Shown here piece after piece: positions 21,001-23,200 of a stretch of DNA of 38,613 nt (position 1 is the stretch's first letter; each line of letters starts with the position of its first letter). The translations under genes and the position numbers were made by a program. Under the pieces are notes generated by a model. The model searched no databases. It worked only from the letters and a program-made list of their open reading frames with translations, and was not told the DNA's origin. This stretch comes from Omnitrophica bacterium GWA2_41_15 (lineage in GTDB: Bacteria > Omnitrophota > Gorgyraeia > Gygaellales > UBA12090): contig CAKKRH010000010.1 in NCBI GenBank assembly GCA_919902675.1, positions 1-38,613 on the forward strand, given 5' to 3'.

Positions 21001-23200
21001 CTGAGGTACTATTCCAGATATTCACCCCTCCCGAGACTGCCGCGTAAATTATTTCCTGATTATTTGAATCCGTGGAAACTTTCAACTCATGGTAATTACC
21101 GCTAAAAGTTCCGTAAGGTGCGCTCCAAGTCTGGCCGCCATCAATAGATTTATAAACAGTGGTTGTTCTGCTAGTGACAGAATCATACTCCGCGGAATAT
21201 ACAGTATCTCCATTGCGCGGATAAACGGCAATCACCTTCTTACTCAAGGCGATCCAGTTCAAACCCTTATCCGTGCTTTTATATCTGCCAGCATAAATAA
21301 TATTTGGATCTCCGGGGTGAAAATAAATGGCATCATCATAATCATCATCAGTTCCGCTTATCTGCGTCCAGGTAGAGCCGCCGTCGCGGGATATTATCAA
21401 TATTTGATTGCTCCAGCCACCCACCGCGCTGACTATAACCTGATTGGCATAAATCTGAGTCGGCTCTAATGCTCCGGCCGGGGTCGTGATAGCATTGTAT
21501 CGCGGCACGCTCAATCTCTTAAAAGTCACGCCTCCGTCAAGAGTAAGCATCGGCCCAAAATCAATCAAAAATATAATAAATTTGTTGGGGTCGTAATAAT
21601 CCCAGCCTATTCCTCCAAAGGCGCCTCCGGTGTAACCATTTCCGGAGTAAGACCAGCTCGTCCCACCGGTGGTTGTTTTAAGCACGGCATTGGTGCCGGC
21701 GCCGCGGGCCAAAGCGACACTTTCCAGGGTCGGATGAGCTACAATAGAAGTGGATAAAAAAGTTCCCTGATCATTGTTATCAGTTAAGTCACTCAATAAG
21801 TCTTCCAAGTCAATGCTCGTAGGCTGAAACCAGTTATCAGCTCCGTCATCAGAATAATAGATATTTCTCCCTCCGGCCCCGTATAAAGAAACATAAAGCT
21901 TTTTGGAATTCACGGGGCTCATTGCTAAAGCCGTGGTTATCGCGCTGGCACTTTGGCTTAATTGAGTGATGCCGGTATTTTTGACAACAAAAGTGGCGCC
22001 ACCATCGGTTGATTTATACACCCCTGACCTTCCATTGGAAACAATAAGCACTGAAGGATTGCCCGGATCAATCGCCACCGCTCTAGGGAAATTATCATTA
22101 TTTGGATTAGTGTCGGTATCAATATCTAAAGGCAAACCGCTGCCCAATTTCACCACTTGCGCGGACACAGCTCCCGCATCAGTTATTTTATATAAACCAC
22201 TGCGAGTAGCCGCGAACAACACACTGCTATTCTGAGGATCAATCTTGATATCCATTACCTCATTTCCAAGGCCATTTCCAACGCCAGGCAAAGAACCTAA
22301 AGATATCCACGTAGACCCGCCATCGGTTGATTTAAGAATACCCTCCGCGTATGTGCCGGCGCAAATAACGCCAGTGCCGGAAAATGCGAAATTAGTCCCT
22401 CTCTTAGCCTCGCTAAGCCTGTAAAAAGGAGTTTTTCTGACCAATAACCAATTTTCACCTCCATCTACGCTGCGATAGATTCCGTCTGCCGTAGTGTTAG
22501 AGTCAAAAGGCCTGCCGGCGCTCTGCAAAGAACCGGCAACGAATACCGCATTTTCGTTATTAGGATCAACCGCGATGGATACCCCTCCTTTTGCTAATGC
22601 CCCTTTATGCTTAGGGGCCCAGGTTTTTCCGCCATCGATGCTTTTCCAAACAAACGAGGTATCATTTACTAAATACACCGTTTGCGGATTAGACGGAGCA
22701 TAGGCTATGCCAAAAATCATCTGCATCCCTTCGCCTCCGGTGAGGCTGGCGACTTTTTGAGCGGCAGTCCGCAAAGGTACTGCCTGCCATACTTGCCCCA
22801 TGGAAAACTCTTGCACGTAAACAGTATAGGTTACAGTTATGGTATCGGTAGCGGTATTGCCCGAGGCATCAATAGCGGTAACAACGATAGTGTTGGCTCC
22901 GCTTTGTAAGGAAATATTGGCTACTGACCAGCTGGTGGTGCCGGTAGCGGCAAGGGAACTGCCGGAATTTAAGCTATAGGTGATACTCTGAACACCGCTG
23001 GTAGCATCCGAACTTGTTCCGTAAATAGCTATAGTGCTGCTGGTTGTAGCATATCTTGAACTTGAAGTAGGGCCGGTGATATCAATGGTAGGCGCAGTGG
23101 TGTCTAAAGTAATAGACGCACTGTCTGTAATCGGAATATTGCTGGACGCGGCTTGATACCAACTGAGTAATAGGAATGCTAGGAGGATTTTTTTCTTCAT
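1..23200 (-). CDS. Giant secreted multidomain protein, at least 7733 residues, C-terminus outside window
   Basis: The ATG at 23200 overlaps the upstream TGA (ATGA). No Shine-Dalgarno sequence is visible, so translation probably depends on coupling. The signal peptide is MKKKILLAFLLLSWYQAASS. I followed one frame to base 2: the reading phase was the same at more than fifteen landmark codons, and I met no stop. Modules in order (residues approximate): Ig-like 31-124; Asp-box beta-propeller 131-831; Ig; Calx-beta pair; Ig; right-handed beta-helix 1261-1854; YYLS, Ig, Calx pair, YYLS, Ig; hydrolase-like B 2482-2984; YYLS, Ig, Calx pair, YYLS; hydrolase-like C 3511-3991; FN3-like; LamG 4091-4319; Calx pair, YYLS, Ig; CBM-like 4749-4904; PL11 lyase 4907-5468; FN3-like; LamG 5574-5794; Calx pair, YYLS, Ig, Calx pair, YYLS; hydrolase-like D 6551-7033; Ig, Calx pair, YYLS and further Ig or cadherin-like modules to the edge. 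The likely location is the cell surface or outside the cell. Confidence 0.88.
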   Translation of the reverse strand, partial: MKKKILLAFLLLSWYQAASSNIPITDSASITLDTTAPTIDITGPTSSSRYATTSSTIAIYGTSSDATSGVQSITYSLNSGSSLAATGTTSWSVANISLQSGANTIVVTAIDASGNTATDTITVTYTVYVQEFSMGQVWQAVPLRTAAQKVASLTGGEGMQMIFGIAYAPSNPQTVYLVNDTSFVWKSIDGGKTWAPKHKGALAKGGVSIAVDPNNENAVFVAGSLQSAGRPFDSNTTADGIYRSVDGGENWLLVRKTPFYRLSEAKRGTNFAFSGTGVICAGTYAEGILKSTDGGSTWISLGSLPGVGNGLGNEVMDIKIDPQNSSVLFAATRSGLYKITDAGAVSAQVVKLGSGLPLDIDTDTNPNNDNFPRAVAIDPGNPSVLIVSNGRSGVYKSTDGGATFVVKNTGITQLSQSASAITTALAMSPVNSKKLYVSLYGAGGRNIYYSDDGADNWFQPTSIDLEDLLSDLTDNNDQGTFLSTSIVAHPTLESVALARGAGTNAVLKTTTGGTSWSYSGNGYTGGAFGGIGWDYYDPNKFIIFLIDFGPMLTLDGGVTFKRLSVPRYNAITTPAGALEPTQIYANQVIVSAVGGWSNQILIISRDGGSTWTQISGTDDDYDDAIYFHPGDPNIIYAGRYKSTDKGLNWIALSKKVIAVYPRNGDTVYSAEYDSVTSRTTTVYKSIDGGQTWSAPYGTFSGNYHELKVSTDSNNQEIIYAAVSGGVNIWNSTSGRWELKNAANGLVLDRFGSINVYSLAVDPNHTSVVYAGKFGAGMGYSNGIFRSQDYGQTWENITYDLGPELNIWHLDVSPHDGYVYLGTPQGTWKFPPPYTLISDTTPPTVIISSPTTSATYSTTTSTLNLSGSASDETGGSGLKEVTWSSDKGGSGTAALTDSSWSVSGISSQEGPNTITVTATDNSNNSSTDTLTVTYTAPTPGTVAFLQAAYSRSESYTSATITVTRTGGSDGAASVQYSTADATAAAGSDYTLSSGTLNWTDGASGNRTFTIPITADTIDEVNETVNLTLTNPTGATLGTLSSAVFTINDNDNPPTAAFTSASQSKAENTGATAVTIQLSSESGREITVPFSLSGTATGEGADYSITPSPLTIPIGQTSADISVILINDTTYESQDETLIITLGTPTNVTLGTTTTHTLTITDDDAAPDTIAPIIAITGPTSEADYSTTSNTLSLSGNSSDNIGVTSVTWSLDQGGSGTAALTNNTWTISNISLASGQNNITVTATDSSANTSSDTLTVTCTVFASGMTFYVDPSTLGNDNNSGSLSSPWKTLGSSVGKLSAGDTLYLRGGTYYESNVSIAILGSESNHITIKNYPNETPVIDGGYQDFRAVPNSDWELYDNQRNIYRSIRTYPGAGQNGTIKAFLKSGEVTTSLISYERYDDLASDNQLYVETGSMYLGPGAFWNSLDQMIYIRLVPSDLETQMGYQIPSNQDPKQNSIYLVPVGRVVRFENNASYLDIEGISFQYRNNALHFASGHHISVRNITVFGGTTYILTEAAAHDLTFDNITVDGHFPPWLAFKDIKSATRPAHAMEVSAFVVHSSENVTIVNSTISNVMDAIGGGGNNFYIHHNNFFEIRDDVLQLNTNSNNVNMAYNRAINCSKSFDRDEAANAVNLGTKYVHHNIIDLRKRHLHFRPGDPLFLQAGGDGKIQNRAFGTHGAIDKDPWKIYHNTVLIGKAVNANFVPDGIGFDYDETLAPGVPHEVYNNIFIQSEDHMMGRGSRVHDGSQILDGNLYYRQAQNAVNPLFYRWENGANRLDFNSLAAFKSNNSFFEATKTYYTLGWENSGVEADPMLDADYHPAANSPAATGAIDLSSKGWPGISGEKFRGALAPSLGSPDSTAPTGTISINTNSSYTNSTNVSLSLSATDATGVIGYYLSTSNITPSAIDTGWTAVTSTASYLATVPYALTTGDGIKTLYSWYKDAAGNVSSSNTDSIALDTTLPAVTITSPTSGTGYATTSSSITLGGSASDADSGIASISWSNNRGGSGSATGTTAWSASGITLYNNGANGINVITVTATDAAGNSSSDTLTVTYTVPTPGTIALSSSTYSTAEGSGTLTITASRTGGSSGTASVQYSTTNGTATAGSDYTAASGTLNWIDADSTNKTFTIAITNDSTDEADEIVNITLSSATGAALGTPASAVLTITDDDPAPLVNFTTASQSGAENAGTATLTAQLSLASAREITIPFTVSGTATGGGTDYSITNSPLNLPAGSTSATITVTLTNDTLYETPDETVIVTIGTSTNATIGTSTVHTLTITNDDAIPDTTAPQGTISINANATYANTTAVSLSFSATDTTGVTGYYLSGSNITPSATATGWTAVTSTASYLATVPYTLTTGDGIKTLYSWYKDAAGNVSSSSTDSVTLDSTAPTVTISSPTTSATYSTTISTLNLSGSASDATSGLAAITYTLNSAAPVNASGLTTWSIANLALQAGTNTIIITATDAVGNIANDTITVTYSVLSSSSSWKNFYGVGWYGGVNESISYAKQMGYDYLTLVYNNGNRNLYNSNPNRAGLKFLILEPEILQDIVPVVSNRRIRTTWTYTSEQMAFYQNNMVWRNNNAFPSNMETGWHFSGTDYRPNWDLQQQKVISYLIDQFVALVRTYENQAIGFTFAGYQVDVPRLSGEFHLWSGGSNSFNYLSDLTADHTDSGVIHPIMDINNNPTAQNITHEYATYTEARAAFYKQLNARLAVEFPGFKRILEPNLIYQANARDEWLWQISGRSDKNELIPDFLSQESSGPRYVDDISVFKTVSNTINYDMLGTSEPNDLGEAANRLYIVKSGINGAWFNWFGRFGGTGDMPRWNSITEIYPRLKMARVIPNWDNLNGIPVTAANRVWNNSTTDPVYNSYDANGYQQSHADGNVMYSRHWKKPNQIFAVFTNTTGKIRLKSGEAPASIVSIQTINTLFEPSTSASSNFTIDWNAADGIYEININDNVVITAGTYGTYPNNTAGNGYIITLNSSDNDTTAPQGTISINANATYANTTAVSLSFSATDTTGVTGYYLSGSNITPSATATGWTAVTSTASYLATVPYTLTTGDGIKTLYSWYKDAAGNVSSSSTDSVTLDSTAPTVTISSPTTSATYSTTISTLNLSGSASDATSGLAAITYTLNSAAPVNASGLTTWLIANLALQAGTNTIIITATDNAGNSSTDTLTVTYTIPTPGTIALSGATYSVVEDTPTVTINVTRTGGSSGAASVQYSTTNGTATAGSDYTAASGTLSWADADSANKTFTIAITNDSTDEADETVNIALSTATGATLGTPSSAVLTITDDDSAPTVAFTSASQSKVENAGSATITALLSSVSAKTISIPFTVSGTASGSGTDYSITTSPMNIPAGSTSAVITTTLINDSAYETPDETVIITMGTPTNATLGTTTVHTLTITNDDAIPDTTKPSGSVSINNNAAATNSVNVTLNFSATDNIGVTGYYTSESSTAPTASQAGWTSVTSIASYSANPTFSLSSGDGTKNVYVWYKDAAGNVSTAYSDSITLAKNDSWKNFYNIVWREYGDPKNSAKYAKQMGHDYFAIITNTGVNSYKSDPNCANLKYYIDNPHMWRDTLSGHSYNVDANLTYTQADQDWYNQRMVWKSNESFPNNLASGWFVVTPTKYAAIWDFQQQAVIDEVVDKIITLFHKYETVPGDPGHPLTFAGYMMDVPTLNGDFWRPDGLGGVISTKLSDWTGSNSGLLHGTITHEYATYPDGVAAFYKQLNTRMLQEFPNAKWILDPVRIYAANDSPNEWVWQVSQRADKDQLTPDFLTQEGGGGTWFVDDSNNFNSGMNITKDMVGNAQRNMVEESQNRLIAAKAGINGAWYNWFGQWGIGGGATMPNWQSITEVYPRLKLIRLIPNWDNLNNIPLVNRSWDGSVYQSTKDGQRQSYISSDVMYSRHWKTSKLFAVFNTANSKIKLNPGESVTSIHSTDGYFIEAGDASADLTVTANFSGAEITLKSSVIIPVDSTNGQVKGVGYIITTATDKAPSATTGSATTITKNSSKLNGTVNAKGLSTESWFEYGTTSASYSSATALQNLTDLNTDTSLSADIKGLIAGKTYYYRIAARSSEGTVYGQEVAFTTSSQDNPNLKAQYDFEEGSGSIAYDVSGNGNNGTVNSASWTTTAKIGGQALSFNGSNSSVSIPVMNYDELSVSAWFYKNSNDTTNADAIFGGWRWNSSVSLQEGLDIRFYQSAPNRLDFILVTKDANGNKTYKTASKTFTDSTLAWHHLAATYDKATGQQKLYVDGILAATQTHTAGNSIVPLTQDSTYTDMRIGYSRVNSGYFNGSIDDARIYSQALTDAQVQALYNNTTTTLGTIALSASTYSTAESSTTLTITASRTGGSSGTASVQYSTSNGTATAASDYTASTGTLSWLDADSANKTFTIAITNDSTDEANETVNLTLSNATGASLGTPASAVLTITDDDSAPTVAFTSSSQSRAENTGTATITLQLSLASAQAITIPFTVSGTATGAGSDYSVSASPLSIPIGSTSATITVTLTNDTLYETPDETVIITMGTPTNATQGATTVHTLTITNDDAPPDTTAPAGTVSINANAGYTNSTNVSLSLSATDATGVTGYYLSTSNLTPTASATGWTAVTSNISYLATIPYTLTTGDGTKTLYSWYKDAAGNVSSSSTDAITLDSTVPTVTISSPTTSASYSTTTSTLNLSGSASDATSGLTAITYTLNSAAPVNASGLTAWSIANLALQVGTNTITVTAKDAADNSASDTITVNYAASLNITNPGFESGTTAPGTGWSWWSRDTTGTTEFSSDAQEGLRSLKIVYANTQDWALNNSSKQNVEKGQFWKVTAWVKCQDTNSIYLEAIGLTAGKWMTRAVMAKDIAYGTKENWVQLSAVAQIPEGCDQIFIRFSGTGKAMVWLDSVSVEQITPQAKPQVQGWAQQRVEESLGRGVAAIFLGDGKVYIGWRLLEDDDKEIAFNIYRVSASGAPVKLNSEPIEVTTDFMDTTAPLDKDNTYFVRVVSGGQEAQESERFTLKANSEANPYLSIKLNGSYLFNRVAIADLNGDGQYDFVIRQPDVSVDPSSDVWKASTDTYKIEAYLADGTFLWRNDLGWAIEQGVSYAPYIVYDFDGDGKAEVAVKTGEGDPRDTDGHVRSGPEYLSIWDGMTGQEKAKAPWPSREGFFGSDESWRQNFISRNQLGVAYLDGKTPCIIVERGTYNTIKLAAHQYKNNTLEKLWEWDSRYEGNIYAGQGAHFMHAADVDEDGRDEVIVGSAIIDDNGKGFWTTNMGHSDHCYLGDIDPLRPGLEMYLGMETPQLKNGVSLWDAKTGMNLWGLAEQTYHVHSTGLVSDIDPLYPGMETYSGEKEVPPEKPKRWLHSAKGELLATEQTFNKELQPRAVYWDSDAQRELVEAYGRRIYDYNGGAYKTNIFGTQYAWADILGDWREEIVTSVSGGELRIYATTIPAADRRVTFMQDALYRQDVAHLSMFYPQPPMTSYYIGSNNGLRAETVTNVTSTSATLNGKVYINDLPATAWFEYGISSGAYTLKSETQSIVSSGKIGVNLNISALSSQKAYYYRLAIQTSAGIEYSNELSFVALDPATDSLKVFCKFEEKKISATVDSSGNYNHGMINAATPDNGKIGGSLNFDGNSFNYVDFDTNLGITDELTVSAWVYPEAIPSGTGRIIATTYVYNSTPSAIRGWTLGCEFGSTDQMSFRIYDANGNSAQAVTTTSSAFFASNLNKWVYVTGVYKPSSYVMLYINGEKVAETTTGIPSAIAYKDGSNLRIGMRTDNNNQGAWDGNIDEARIYSRALGDQEIKDLYNAATSTPGSIALSASTYSIAENSPTVTISAARTGGSSGAASVQYSTTNGTATAGSDYTSASGTLSWLDADSANKTFTITITNDSSDEANETVNITLSNATGASLGTPSSAVLTITDDDPAPTVAFTSSSQSRAENTGTATITLQLSLASAQAITIPFTVSGTATGAGSDYSVSSSPLSIPIGSTSATITTTIINDTLYETPDETVIVSLGTPTNASLGTATVHTLTITNDDLPPDTTAPAGTISINSNASYTNSANVSLSLSATDTTGVTGYYLSTSNTAPSASSTGWTALTSTTNYSASVSYTLSTGDGAKTLYCWYKDAAGNVSTTASDAITLDTISSTVTITSPTTSATYSTTTSTLNLSGSASDVASGLDTITYTINSGTPVSATGTTNWSIANVSLQSGVNTIVVTAKDNAGNTNTDTLTVTYTVPTPGTIALSAAAYSIAESSPTITISATRTGGSSGAASIQYATTNGTATAGSDYTTASGILSWIDTDSTSKTFTIAITNDTIDEEDETVNLTLSNATGATLGTPSSAVLTITDDDAAPTVAFTSSSQSKAENGGSAAITAQLSSASAKAISIPWTVSGTATGAGTDYSITASPLNIPAGSTSAAITVTIINDTLYETPDETVIVTIGTSTNATLGTTTVHTLTITNDDAVPDTTKPTGSITINNNATTTDSVNVTLNLSATDNIGVTGYYVSENSTMPTASQTGWTTITSATTYSANPMFTLSSGDGTRTVYVWYKDAAGNVSATASNSITLAKNDNWKNFYGVTWGNTTANIPAESILYAKQMGYDYIAVRANDANRTLYKNNPDRAGLKFYFINPDRLQNLIPLISRGEIDTNSTYTQAKIDFIEKYFIWKSMDAFPNNIASGWFYSSSKFQIHWDYQQQAVIDYVVDQIIALAKSYETTSPSFTFAGYMIDVPVINGDFSRWTGTSNADVTLSYWTGTNSSLVHGTITHEYATYQDGYVAFYKQLNTRMRQVWPDAKWILDPYYIYNTIYASSWVNQIKDRADKDELTPDMLTQEAPSTKFVDEVLNFNSGVNITKDRVGITQLIAAGKTEANNRLFAAKAGTNSAWYNWFGWFNNAGDTPYFTSITEVYPRLKLIRLIPNWDNLNNIPLANRSWDGSIYQSKNSSGNLQSYISSDLMYSRHWKTGKLFAVFNTTGGKIKLNPGETITSIQSTDGYFIEAGDASADLIVTANSTGAEITLSSSVAIPVDSTNGQVKGVGYILTISSTSDTTAPSVAITSPTANATYSTTTSTISLSGSASDIGSGLNTITYTLNSGTPVTAIGTTNWSTPNLSLQSGINTIVVTAQDQAGNSSTDTLTVTYTIPTPGTIALSASTYSTAENSGSITITAARTGGSSGTASIQYSISNGTATAGSDYTALTGTLSWADADLTNKTFTIAITNDSTDEVDETVNITLSTATGASLGTPASAILTITDDDSAPIVNFTTASQSRVENAGTATLTAQLSLASAREITIPFTVSGTATGGGTDYSITTSPLSIPAGSTSAAISVTLINDSAYETPDETVIITMGTPTNATQGATTVHTLTITNDDAIPDTTAPSGSISINSNASYTNSANVSLSLSATDTIGVTGYYLSTSNLTPSASSTGWTAITSNISYLATVPYTLNTGDGAKTLYCWYKDSANNISTSSQDAITLDATSPTITISSPTSGSTLSATVTISASATDSSGISGVSFKLDGASLGQEDATSPYELSWDTTTAAKGSHSLTAIVTDGAGNTTTSSPITLTVNNNHAPILSEVGNKVVDENKELSFSISATDQDNDILTYAASGLPEGSSFIESTKTFIWIPNYTQSGTHKVSFSVSDTELSDSKEITITVNDVDVTVPTITITSPTTDTTYSITSSALSLSGTASDDTTLYRVTWTSDQGGSGIATLTDNVWGISNITLISGPNLITVTATDSNTNTSTDTLTVT
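2105..3550 (-). other. Putative TIM-barrel hydrolase module, copy D
   Basis: Key strings are WKNFYGVTWG, YAKQMGYDYI, GYMIDVPVINGDF, ILDPYYIY, MLTQEAPST and GTNSAWYNWFG. It is preceded by the same Calx-Calx-YYLS string as copy C. The N-terminal half is visibly more AT-rich than the flanking scaffold. Confidence 0.7.
5820..6480 (-). other. LamG/concanavalin A-like module 2
   Basis: KVFCKFEE, VDSSGNYNHGMI, LNFDGNSFNYVDF, LTVSAWVYPEA, WVYVTGVYK, YINGEKVAE and NIDEARIYSRALGDQEIKDLY mark a second LamG module. It follows the PL11 lyase and an FN3-like module and sits 4425 bp from LamG module 1. Confidence 0.88.
6790..8485 (-). other. PL11 rhamnogalacturonan lyase module
   Basis: About 560 residues match family PL11 (YesW/YesX type), which cleaves rhamnogalacturonan I by beta-elimination. 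An N-terminal beta domain (GRGVAAIFLGDGKVYIGWRL, IAFNIYR) leads into an eight-bladed propeller with repeated calcium-binding loops: DLNGDGQYDF, DFDGDGKAEVAVKTGEGD, DVDEDGRDEVIVGSAIIDD. Further markers are LGDIDPLRPGLEMYLGMETP, YWDSDAQRELVE, ILGDWREEIV, LRIYATTIPA and TFMQDALYRQDVAH. It appears full length, so it may be active inside the giant protein. Confidence 0.9.
8490..8955 (-). other. Galactose-binding-like (CBM4/9-type) carbohydrate-binding module
   Basis: About 155 residues start NITNPGFESG, continue with GWSWWSRDT, QEGLRSLKIVY and FWKVTAWVKCQD, and end QIFIRFSGTGKAMVWLDSVSVEQ. This is the usual jelly-roll CBM signature and lies directly N-terminal to the lyase module, as expected of an enzyme-linked CBM. 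Confidence 0.75.
10245..10930 (-). other. LamG/concanavalin A-like module 1
   Basis: About 230 residues show the LamG order: AQYDFEEGSGS, YDVSGNGNNGTV, LSFNGSNSSVSI, LSVSAWFY, WHHLAATYD, LYVDGILAA, and the closing GSIDDARIYSRALTDAQVQALY. Such jelly-roll modules bind glycans, often with calcium. Confidence 0.88.
11230..12670 (-). other. Putative TIM-barrel hydrolase module, copy C
   Basis: Key strings are WKNFYNIVW, YAKQMGHDYF, GYMMDVPTLNGDF, ILDPVRIY, FLTQEGGGG and GINGAWYNWFGQWG. Its C-terminal third is nearly identical at DNA level to copy D at an offset of 9111 bp, while the N-terminal half has diverged much more. Confidence 0.7.
13706..14246 (-). repeat. 541-bp direct repeat, copy 2 (YYLS-Ig scaffold)
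   Basis: Partner of 15806-16346. Identity stops abruptly at both ends, and the 1559 bp between the two copies hold hydrolase-like copy B. Both copies are in the same frame. Confidence 0.92.
14250..15755 (-). other. Putative TIM-barrel hydrolase module, copy B
   Basis: Homologous along its whole length to residues 30-510 of the 1607-residue protein: WKNFYGVGW, YAKQMGYDYL, GYQVDVPRLSGEF, ILEPNLIY, FLSQESSGPR and GINGAWFNWFG, then the beta-sandwich end. It is the most divergent of the four copies. It sits exactly between two 541-bp near-identical direct repeats. Confidence 0.7.
15806..16346 (-). repeat. 541-bp direct repeat, copy 1 (YYLS-Ig scaffold)
   Basis: It aligns without gaps to 13706-14246 at an offset of exactly 2100 bp. 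I count three mismatches, opposite copy-2 positions 13730, 13764 and 13799. It encodes one YYLS module and most of one Ig-like module, and forms the upstream flank of hydrolase-like copy B. Confidence 0.92.
17640..19420 (-). other. Right-handed beta-helix (pectate-lyase-like) module of the giant protein
   Basis: About 590 residues open with FYVDPSTLGNDNNSGS, SPWKTLG and LRGGTYYESNVSI, the DUF1565-type start of secreted beta-helix proteins. Helix rungs follow with many Asn/Ile pairs (HHISVRNITVFGG, SENVTIVNSTISNV, NFYIHHNNFF, KYVHHNIIDL, YHNTVLIGK, EVYNNIFIQS). The fold is shared by pectate lyases, alginate lyases and adhesive passenger domains. No family-specific catalytic Lys/Asp set is obvious, so a polysaccharide-binding or lyase role is inferred. 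Confidence 0.8.
20710..22810 (-). other. Asp-box (BNR/sortilin-like) beta-propeller module of the giant protein
   Basis: About 700 residues contain at least ten Asp-box motifs of the form S-x-D-x-G-x-x-W: SIDGGKTW, SVDGGENW, STDGGSTW, STDGGATF, SDDGADNW, SRDGGSTW, STDKGLNW, SIDGGQTW and SQDYGQTW are clear. Blades are spaced by PNNPSVL/DPNHTSVVYAG-type strands. Such ten-bladed or double propellers occur in VPS10/sortilin, in GH74 xyloglucanases and in many secreted adhesins. No GH74 catalytic Asp pair could be confirmed, so binding or hydrolysis both remain open. Confidence 0.85.
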
